Shown here one piece after another: positions 57,770 to 64,000 of a DNA stretch of 64,000 bases (position 1 is its first letter; each line of letters begins with the position of its first letter). This DNA is from Runella sp. CRIBMP (GTDB taxonomy: Bacteria > Bacteroidota > Bacteroidia > Cytophagales > Spirosomataceae), in the NCBI RefSeq assembly GCF_009905605.1, contig NZ_JAAAKZ010000001.1, forward strand, positions 558,001 through 622,000, read 5' to 3'. Below the pieces are notes generated by a model. The model was not told where the DNA came from and searched no databases. It was given only the letters and a program-made list of their open reading frames with translations. The translations under genes were made by a program, and so were the position numbers.

Positions 57770-60694
57770 ATGACTCACCTACCACTTTCTGAATTAGCTC
57801 AACGCCTCAAAGGCGAACTTCATTACGACAGTACGATGCGTACGCTTTATGCCACTGATGCATCGGCGTACCGTGAAATGCCGCAGGCCGTGGCTATTCC
57901 CCAAGACATTGAAGACCTCAAAACGCTGATTTCCTTTGCGCGCAAACATCACACGTCGCTCATTCCACGCACCGCTGGAACGTCGTTGGCGGGGCAAGTT
58001 GTAGGGAATGGCATCGTGGTCGATGTGTCGCGGACGTTTACCAAAATACTGGAAATCAACCCAGAAGAACGTTGGGTGCGCGTGCAGCCGGGCGTGATTA
58101 GGGACGAACTCAACATGGCACTCAAGCCTTATGGCCTGTATTTTGGTCCCGAAACCTCTACTGCCAACCGCGCCATGATTGGTGGGATGGTGGGAAATAA
58201 TTCCTGCGGCTCCAATTCCGTGGTTTATGGCTCTACCCGCGAACATTTATTGGAAGTGAAGGCATTGCTAGCTGATGGGAGTGAGGTCGTTTTTAACTCT
58301 TTGGCTTCTCAATCATTACCCAAAGAAGGACTCGAAGGAGCTATTTATGCTACAACATTTGAAATTCTCTCGAATTCTGAAAACCAAGCGGAAATCCGAA
58401 AGAACTTCCCCAAAAAATCCGTTGAGCGCCGAAATACTGGCTATGCCTTAGATATGCTGTTGGATTGTCAGCCCTTTACGGAAGATGGTCCAGCGTTTAA
58501 CATGTGTCGTTTGATTGCGGGGTCGGAAGGAACGCTTTGCTTTTTGACCGAAATAAAGCTCAACATTATTCCGCCACCGCCCAAAGCCCAGGGCTTGGTG
58601 TGTGCGCATTTTAATACCATCGACGAAGCCTTGCGCTCTACCATTACGGCGCTCAAATACAAGCCTCAGGCCGTAGAATTGATTGATAACTATATTCTGG
58701 AATGTGCGGCTGAGAATCCCGAGCAGAGTAAAAATGCCTTCTTTGTGAAGCGGAAGGCCGACGGTTCGTTTCCCATTATTTTAGTGGTGGATGTCTCCCA
58801 AAATACCAAAGAAGAAGTAGAAGCCGTTGCTGCCGAATTGATTGCGGATTTTGAAAAGCAAGGCATCGGGTTTCATTATCCGTTGCTTCATGCCGATGAT
58901 ACCAAGAAAATCTGGACGCTTCGCAAAGCGGGTTTGGGGCTTTTGGCCAACTTGCCTGGCGACGAAAAAGCCGTTGCGGTCATCGAAGATACGGCCGTAG
59001 ACGTGTACGACCAACCCGCGTATATTCGTGATTTTAACGAGATTCTGCACAAAAATGGCATGTCGGCGGTGCATTATGCCCACGCGGGCTCGGGTGAAAT
59101 TCACCTGCGACCCATCATTAATCTCAAGACCAAAGAGGGCCACGCGCAGTTTCGGATGATTGCGGAGGAGATTGCGACCTTGGTTAAAAAATACGACGGT
59201 TCGCTGTCGGGTGAGCACGGCGACGGGCGTTTGCGTGGGGAGTTTATTCCGCAGATGGTGGGCCCCAAAAACTACGAATTGTTTAAAGAAATCAAACATA
59301 CGTGGGACCCTTACAATATCTTTAACCCGAACAAAATTGTAGAAACGCCGCCGATGGATACGTTTCTGCGCTACGAAGCGGGGCAGAAAACGCCAGAGTT
59401 TAAAACCTATTTCCGTTATCCCGATCAAAATGTACTACAACACGCCGAGCAGTGTAACGGCTCAGGCGACTGCCGTAAAACGCAGCTCAGCGGTGGGACT
59501 ATGTGCCCGAGCTTTATGGCAACCCGCAATGAGAAAGATACCACGAGGGCCCGGGCGAACGTGCTGCGCGAATTTTTGACACGTTCCGACAAAGCCAACC
59601 GCTTTGACCATAAAGAAATTAAAGAGGTATATGATCTCTGTTTGGCCTGCAAGGGCTGCAAAGGCGAGTGCCCGTCAAACGTAGATGTGGCGAAGCTAAA
59701 AATGGAGTTTTTGCAGCAATATTATGATATCAACGGCGTGCCGATGCGGTCATGGCTGGTGGGGAATTTCTCCAAAATGACGGGTATTGCCAGTTACATT
59801 CCGTGGGCATATAATCTGATTTTTAAGAATGCGCCGTTGCGCCGTATCGCTAATCAAGTGGTTGGTTTTCACCCTGATAGAACAATGCCATTGCTGCATG
59901 ATACAACCCTGAAGTCATGGTTTAAGAAACACGTTGCAGAGAAGCAACCTCTTTCGTCTTTAAATCGACGGGTTTATCTTTTCTGCGACGAGTTTACGAA
60001 TTATAACGACGTTGAAATCGGCAAGAAAGCCATTTTGCTTTTAGAAAAGCTGGGCTATGAAGTCATCATTCCCGACCATGCACCAAGCGCGCGCCCTCAG
60101 TTGTCGAAAGGTTTATTAAAAGATGCCAAAAAGATTGCGGAGCAAAATGTGCGCCTGCTTAAGGATTTAATTACCGAGCAAACGCCACTCGTAGGTGTTG
60201 AACCCTCTGCCATTTTGACTTTCCGCGATGAGTATCCTGACTTGGTCAGCGAAGAACTGATGGAAGCGGCGAAGCAATTGGCCCAAAATGCATTACAGTT
60301 TGATGAGTTTATGGCGCGTGAGATAGACGCAAAAAGAATAAGCAGTAAGCAGTTTACAGCCGACAGCAAAAAAATAAAGCTACACGGGCATTGTCAACAG
60401 AAAGCGATTGCTTCGATGGTACCGACAAAAAAGATGCTTTCGTTGCCCAAAAATTACGAAGTAACCCTTATTCCAAGTGGTTGCTGCGGCATGGCGGGAA
60501 GTTTTGGCTACGAAAAAGAGCATTATGATTTGTCCATGAAAATCGGAGAATTGGTATTATTCCCGACGGTTCGCAGCCAACCTGAAGAAGTGATTATTGC
60601 CGCGCCCGGAACGAGTTGCCGCCACCAGATTCATGATGGTACAGGGCGAACAGCGCTGCATCCGGTAGAAGTTTTGTGGGAGGCGGTGGTATAA
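57770..60694 (+). CDS. FAD-binding and 4Fe-4S two-domain dehydrogenase, D-lactate / glycolate type
   Basis: 974 residues, a fusion of a GlcD-like FAD oxidase and a GlcF-like iron-sulfur part. FAD domain: PRTAGTSLAGQVVGNG, GGMVGNNSCGSNSVVYGS, and HAHAGSGEIHLRP-like YAHAGSGEIH. C-terminal part: first cluster CNGSGDC with MCPSF, second cluster CLACKGCKGECPSNV, then the CCG repeats (GHCQQKA, SGCCGMAGSFGY). Typical activities are oxidation of D-lactate, D-2-hydroxyglutarate or glycolate, with electrons passed to the quinone pool. Substrate not determinable. Membrane-peripheral. Confidence 0.92.
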   Translation: MTHLPLSELAQRLKGELHYDSTMRTLYATDASAYREMPQAVAIPQDIEDLKTLISFARKHHTSLIPRTAGTSLAGQVVGNGIVVDVSRTFTKILEINPEERWVRVQPGVIRDELNMALKPYGLYFGPETSTANRAMIGGMVGNNSCGSNSVVYGSTREHLLEVKALLADGSEVVFNSLASQSLPKEGLEGAIYATTFEILSNSENQAEIRKNFPKKSVERRNTGYALDMLLDCQPFTEDGPAFNMCRLIAGSEGTLCFLTEIKLNIIPPPPKAQGLVCAHFNTIDEALRSTITALKYKPQAVELIDNYILECAAENPEQSKNAFFVKRKADGSFPIILVVDVSQNTKEEVEAVAAELIADFEKQGIGFHYPLLHADDTKKIWTLRKAGLGLLANLPGDEKAVAVIEDTAVDVYDQPAYIRDFNEILHKNGMSAVHYAHAGSGEIHLRPIINLKTKEGHAQFRMIAEEIATLVKKYDGSLSGEHGDGRLRGEFIPQMVGPKNYELFKEIKHTWDPYNIFNPNKIVETPPMDTFLRYEAGQKTPEFKTYFRYPDQNVLQHAEQCNGSGDCRKTQLSGGTMCPSFMATRNEKDTTRARANVLREFLTRSDKANRFDHKEIKEVYDLCLACKGCKGECPSNVDVAKLKMEFLQQYYDINGVPMRSWLVGNFSKMTGIASYIPWAYNLIFKNAPLRRIANQVVGFHPDRTMPLLHDTTLKSWFKKHVAEKQPLSSLNRRVYLFCDEFTNYNDVEIGKKAILLLEKLGYEVIIPDHAPSARPQLSKGLLKDAKKIAEQNVRLLKDLITEQTPLVGVEPSAILTFRDEYPDLVSEELMEAAKQLAQNALQFDEFMAREIDAKRISSKQFTADSKKIKLHGHCQQKAIASMVPTKKMLSLPKNYEVTLIPSGCCGMAGSFGYEKEHYDLSMKIGELVLFPTVRSQPEEVIIAAPGTSCRHQIHDGTGRTALHPVEVLWEAVV

Positions 60695-60697
60695 AAA

Positions 60698-60730
60698 AAC
60701 GTCGGCGAGGTTCAAGACCTCGCCGACGTT
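60698..60730 (-). terminator. Terminator of the SRP RNA gene
   Basis: Perfect 14-bp stem (60698-60711 with 60717-60730), 5-base loop; on the minus strand it is followed by seven T residues. It ends the SRP RNA transcript, and its opposite strand may also stop the dehydrogenase gene. Confidence 0.85.
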
Positions 60731-60751
60731 TGCGGAATAAAAACAAAAAAT

Positions 60752-60842
60752 GGCAAACCGAGAATCTCACCGCTACGACCACCTACCCTTGCTTCGGTCA
60801 AGACCTGGGGGATTCAGCAGGAGCTGGTAGTTCCGATTTGCC
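60752..60842 (-). ncRNA. ffs: Signal recognition particle RNA (small bacterial type)
   Basis: About 91 nucleotides on the minus strand. The ends pair through GGCAAATCGG with the complementary 3' GGTTTGCC region (about 10 bp), and the middle reads CCCCCAGGTC ... GAAGCAAGGGTAGG, the SRP helix 8 with symmetric loop CAGG / AAGCA. The apical part is UCUUGACCGA instead of the usual GGAA tetraloop. Promoter (60847-60879) and terminator (60698-60730) flank it in the right order. It supports co-translational targeting with Ffh. Confidence 0.85.
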
Positions 60843-60846
60843 GCTG

Positions 60847-60879
60847 CAAAATTAGGAAATTGTAAACAACGCACCAAAA
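60847..60879 (-). promoter_or_regulatory. Promoter of the SRP RNA gene
   Basis: Minus-strand TTTTG (60879-60875), 20-base spacer, TAATTTTG (60854-60847), an exact TAnnTTTG match, ending 5 bases before the RNA 5' end. Confidence 0.65.
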
Positions 60880-60987
60880 AGTGCGGGGGAATTGTTAATA
60901 GTTAATTGTTAAACGTTTGACAATTAAGAGTTTAAAATTGAATAAAAACCCCTCATTGAGGGCAAAAGACTAAAAAGAGTGCATTAA

Positions 60988-61887
60988 ATGATAAAACCTT
61001 GGATTGAAGCAGCACGTTTGCGGACGCTGCCTTTAGCGTTATCGAGTATATTGATGGGCTGTTTTTTGGCGGCAGCGCACGAAAAATTCAGTTGGACCAT
61101 TGCCATTCTGGCTGTGGTAACCACGATTTGTTTGCAGGTACTTTCAAATTTTGCCAACGACTATGGCGATACCGTCAACGGAAAAGACACCGAAGCCCGG
61201 CAAGGTCCGCAACGAACGGTGCAATCGGGCGCAATCTCAGTAGATGCCATGCGAAGGGCCATCATCGTTTTCTCCGTAATTTCCTTGGTGAGTGGAATCG
61301 GACTGTTGTATGAAGCCCTCAAAGATGCTACTTGGCAAACGTTTGCGGCTTTTTTGGGATTAGGCGTTTTGGCCATTATTGCGGCAATCACCTACACGGC
61401 GGGCAAGCGCCCGTACGGATACGCTGGCCTAGGAGATGTGTCGGTACTGATTTTCTTTGGATGGGTGGGAGTATTGGGTGTTTACTATTTACATACCAAA
61501 ACGTTTGATTGGACGTTGCTTTTGCCGGCTACGAGTTGTGGTTTGTTTGCCGTGGGGGTCTTAAACATCAATAATATTCGTGATATTGAATCAGATACGT
61601 TGACAGGCAAGCGCTCGGTGCCCGTCAGACTAGGGCGTGAGCGTGCGATTGTCTACCATTGGTTGTTGTTGGGAGGAGGAATGTTATGTGGTGTTTTGTA
61701 CATGTTTTTCCATTTCGAGGCCCTTCCTCAATGGCTTTTTTTGTTGAGCTTTCCTTTATTTATTCGTAATGGTTTGGCGGTAAGTCGTTTAAAAAATCCG
61801 CGTGAATTAGACCCGTATTTAAAACAGATGGCGCTCTCTACCTTGTTGTTTGTGGTGCTCTTCGGAGTAGGGTATTGGGTTGGGTAG
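60988..61887 (+). CDS. menA: 1,4-dihydroxy-2-naphthoate polyprenyltransferase MenA
   Basis: 299 residues, about eight to nine membrane helices. Adds the polyprenyl tail to dihydroxynaphthoate in menaquinone synthesis. UbiA-type motifs: FANDYGDTVNGKD with the first Asp-rich site, and NNIRDIESDTLTGKRSVPVRLG with the second. N-terminal PWIEAARLRTLPLALSSILMG is typical of MenA. Full length. It shows that menaquinone is the quinone pool serving the dehydrogenase upstream. Confidence 0.95.
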   Translation: MIKPWIEAARLRTLPLALSSILMGCFLAAAHEKFSWTIAILAVVTTICLQVLSNFANDYGDTVNGKDTEARQGPQRTVQSGAISVDAMRRAIIVFSVISLVSGIGLLYEALKDATWQTFAAFLGLGVLAIIAAITYTAGKRPYGYAGLGDVSVLIFFGWVGVLGVYYLHTKTFDWTLLLPATSCGLFAVGVLNINNIRDIESDTLTGKRSVPVRLGRERAIVYHWLLLGGGMLCGVLYMFFHFEALPQWLFLLSFPLFIRNGLAVSRLKNPRELDPYLKQMALSTLLFVVLFGVGYWVG

Positions 61888-61922
61888 TATGCCTTTTACT
61901 GGAAAATAATTTTGGTGCCAAG

Positions 61923-61954
61923 TTGGAAAAACGTTTAAAATTTAGGTAGTTTTG
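61923..61954 (+). promoter_or_regulatory. Promoter of the TPR-protein gene
   Basis: TTG (61923-61925), 21-base spacer, TAGTTTTG (61947-61954). About 43 bases upstream of the start at 61998. Confidence 0.5.
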
Positions 61955-61997
61955 ATGGCTGAATCCCTGTTCACCTTCTAATTTTACCCCTTTTACA

Positions 61998-63338
61998 ATG
62001 AAAAAAAATCCTATTTTGTTATTTGTTTTTTCCCTGTTTCTGGTATTCCCAACTCTTGTAAAAGCCCAAAAAACTGCGGCTGAGTTTTTTGAAGAAGGAG
62101 TGACAAAAAGTAAAGCGGGAGATTTTATGGCGGCATTGCAGGCGTTCAATCAGGCCATTTCTATGAGTCCAGAAAATGCCCCCAGCTACTACAACCGTGC
62201 CATGGCAAAGGCCAACCTAAAAGACAATCGAGGCGCCATTTTGGATTTTGATCGTTCGATTGAACTTAACCCTAAATATTCAGACGCTTATTTATACCGT
62301 GGAATCAGCAAGGCTAAGCAAGATGACTTTCGCTCGGCTATTCAGGATTTCTCGAGGTCTATTGAATTAAACCCTGATGACTCTCAGGGATATTATCAGC
62401 GGGGAATCAACCGTTCTCGCCTTGAAAATTACCGGGGGGCGTTGCAAGATTTGAACCGCACAGTGGAGTTGGAGCCCAACAACGCGGGGGCACTGTATGC
62501 AAGAGGAAACGTAAAATTGAAACTTGAAGATTTTACCAGCGCATTAACCGACTTTTCGCGGGTGATTGACCTCACGCCCAAAAGCCCGTCGGCTTTTGCA
62601 GGTCGGGGATATGCTCGGATTAAATTGAATGATTTTAACGGCTCCGTGGCGGATTATTCAAAAGCCATTGAGCTAAAACCAGATGAGGCTGAGTCGTTTT
62701 ATAACCGAGGATTTTCGCGGAGTAAATTAGAAAAATACGAAGAAGCCATTGCCGATTTTGACCAAGCTATCACGCTCGATCCTCAAAATCACCGGGCCTA
62801 TTACGGTCGTGGGTTTTGTAAAAGTAAATTAGGAAACCAACGCGATGCCATCAGCGATTTAAACAAAGCGGTTGATCTTAACAATACACCGACGGATTCG
62901 AAAGTAGTGTATGCTGGACGAATTTCGCGTACTATATTGGATGAACTGAGAGGCGTGGTGCAAGAGCGCAACAAAATTAATGAACTGTCGACTGAGCGTT
63001 CGGAAGCGCTTTTTGCAAGAGCAGTGGGTAAAAACAAACAAGGAGACGGTAAGGGTGCCATCGTAGACTTAAACCGAGCCATTGAATTAAACCCTACTTA
63101 CTACGAAGCGTATTTTACGCGGGGAATGGTAAAATCGGCGATGGGCGACCAGCGCGGTGCTGTTTTGGATTGTACAAGTGCTTTGAAACTTAACCCTAAA
63201 TACGCCGAAGCATATTATGTACGCGGCCTAATCAAGCACAGCCTTGGCGACGAAAACAGCGGTTGCATGGACCTCTCGAAAGCGGGAGAATTGGGTTATA
63301 CGCAAGCCTATAAAGTAATCAGCGATTATTGTAATTAA
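61998..63338 (+). CDS. Secreted tetratricopeptide-repeat protein
   Basis: 446 residues. Signal peptide of about 23 residues ending KAQK, then about eight consecutive 34-residue TPR units (for example NPKYSDAYLYRGISKAKQDD), a non-TPR spacer of about 45 residues around 305-345 (with AGRISRTILDELRGVV), and about three more TPR units. TPR solenoids bind other proteins; this one would work in the periplasm or at the cell surface. No enzyme domain. Convergent with the AMP nucleosidase gene. Confidence 0.9.
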   Translation: MKKNPILLFVFSLFLVFPTLVKAQKTAAEFFEEGVTKSKAGDFMAALQAFNQAISMSPENAPSYYNRAMAKANLKDNRGAILDFDRSIELNPKYSDAYLYRGISKAKQDDFRSAIQDFSRSIELNPDDSQGYYQRGINRSRLENYRGALQDLNRTVELEPNNAGALYARGNVKLKLEDFTSALTDFSRVIDLTPKSPSAFAGRGYARIKLNDFNGSVADYSKAIELKPDEAESFYNRGFSRSKLEKYEEAIADFDQAITLDPQNHRAYYGRGFCKSKLGNQRDAISDLNKAVDLNNTPTDSKVVYAGRISRTILDELRGVVQERNKINELSTERSEALFARAVGKNKQGDGKGAIVDLNRAIELNPTYYEAYFTRGMVKSAMGDQRGAVLDCTSALKLNPKYAEAYYVRGLIKHSLGDENSGCMDLSKAGELGYTQAYKVISDYCN

Positions 63339-63363
63339 TAGCAAAGCCTTGTAGGTTTATATA

Positions 63364-63400
63364 ACAAAAGCGCAATCGGAGTTCCCGGTTGCGCTTTTGT
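63364..63400. terminator. Bidirectional terminator between the TPR gene and the AMP nucleosidase gene
   Basis: Sixteen-bp stem with one wobble pair (63364-63379 with 63385-63400), 5-base loop, between convergent genes. Confidence 0.85.
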
Positions 63401-63421
63401 ATGAAGGGGCAAACGAATTTT

Positions 63422-64000
63422 TTACTCAAACCGTAAGTGCTTCACTGATTCGCCCGAACTGGCCAATTCGATGAGAGAATCAATACCGATTTGCAGGTGG
63501 CGTTCCACAAATGTCGAGGTTACTTTTTTGTCGCTTTCTTCGGTTTTTACTCCTTCTGGAACCAACGGGTTATCAGAAACCAGCAGCAATGCCCCGTGTG
63601 GTATCTGATTCACAAAACCGACCGTAAAGATGGTAGCGGTTTCCATGTCAATGGCCATGGTACGGATTTCGCGCAGATAATCTTTAAACACTTCGTCGTG
63701 TTCCCAAATGCGGCGGTTGGTGGTGTACACCGTGCCAGTCCAATAGTCCAGTTCGTGCTGTTTTATCACCGAGGAGACGGCGCGTTGTAAGCGAAACGAA
63801 GGCAGCGCTGGGATTTCAGGGCGCATGTAATCGTTGCTGGTTCCTTCGCCGCGAATGGCCGCAATGGGGAGCACTAAATCCCCGATTTGCGTCTTTTTCA
63901 GCCCGCCACATTTTCCTAAAAACAATACTGCTTTGGGCGAAACCGCCGACAGCAAATCCATGACCGTGGCGGCCATGGCGCTACCCATTCCGAAATTGAT
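63422..64000 (-). CDS. amn: AMP nucleosidase, C-terminal part (runs off the window)
   Basis: Only the last about 192 codons are present, and the frame stays open to base 64000 (INFG precedes the first Met seen). AMP nucleosidase splits AMP into adenine and ribose-5-phosphate. Nucleoside-phosphorylase-like core: GKCGGLKKTQIGDLVLP, RGEGTSNDYM, and the DMETATIFTVGF segment with the acidic catalytic residue, then VSDNPLVPEGVK. Intact as far as seen. Confidence 0.93.
   Translation of the reverse strand: MNFGMGSAMAATVMDLLSAVSPKAVLFLGKCGGLKKTQIGDLVLPIAAIRGEGTSNDYMRPEIPALPSFRLQRAVSSVIKQHELDYWTGTVYTTNRRIWEHDEVFKDYLREIRTMAIDMETATIFTVGFVNQIPHGALLLVSDNPLVPEGVKTEESDKKVTSTFVERHLQIGIDSLIELASSGESVKHLRFE

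Overview
The window reads as chromosomal DNA of a Bacteroidota bacterium, most likely a Cytophagales of the Spirosomaceae type (Runella or Dyadobacter-like; genus is inference). The grounds are secreted proteins ending in type IX secretion (T9SS) sorting domains, promoters that fit the Bacteroidota pattern TTTG or TTG, 18-21 bases, then TAnnTTTG, few visible Shine-Dalgarno sequences, a bacillithiol pathway (BshC and a YpdA-like reductase), menaquinone synthesis (MenA), and an unusual SRP RNA apical loop. No prophage, insertion sequence or CRISPR array was seen. The window is gene dense and mostly core genome.

Layout. 0.1-8 kb: M28 peptidase, a small secreted Arg/Asp-rich protein, a YoeB-type toxin-antitoxin pair packed against uvrA, then a CE15-like esterase whose 5' end holds a cluster of DnaA-box-like words. 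8-11 kb: EamA exporter, biotin carrier protein, pyrH and frr. 11-17 kb: rhodanese, a T9SS cargo protein translationally coupled to a PASTA protein, a MacB-like permease, a YdcZ-type membrane protein and a GH43-like hydrolase. 17-31 kb: serS, aspartate kinase, a glycosyltransferase, bshC, a run of envelope and unknown proteins on the minus strand, mazG, an M20 deacylase, a membrane-anchored alpha/beta hydrolase and hflX.

31.9-38.5 kb is the most accessory-looking stretch. A complete tRNA-Arg(CCT) is preceded by two nearly identical 86-base copies of its 5' half and anticodon arm. It is followed by an AT-rich gap with three 21-base repeats over a promoter, then an aminotransferase / glycosyltransferase / methyltransferase cassette, a DUF1003 gene remnant, a cupin, a CsbD-like stress protein and an AraC regulator with an HMA-like N-terminus.

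38.5-64 kb returns to core functions: a double-thioredoxin protein, a class-C serine hydrolase, an S10 peptidase, the YpdA-like reductase, an ECF sigma / anti-sigma / gmk operon, mreBCD, a glycosyltransferase with ybaB, nrdA (lacking the usual C-terminal cysteine pair), xdhC-moeA, a LOG-family protein, murE (meso-DAP type by its DNPR motif), a two-domain FAD/FeS dehydrogenase, an SRP RNA gene with promoter and terminator, menA, a TPR protein, and the 3' part of the AMP nucleosidase gene running off the right edge.

Many gene ends carry strong stem-loops, and several palindromes look like more than simple terminators. The strongest leads for something undescribed are the tandem truncated tRNA-Arg units and the repeat array that follows them.
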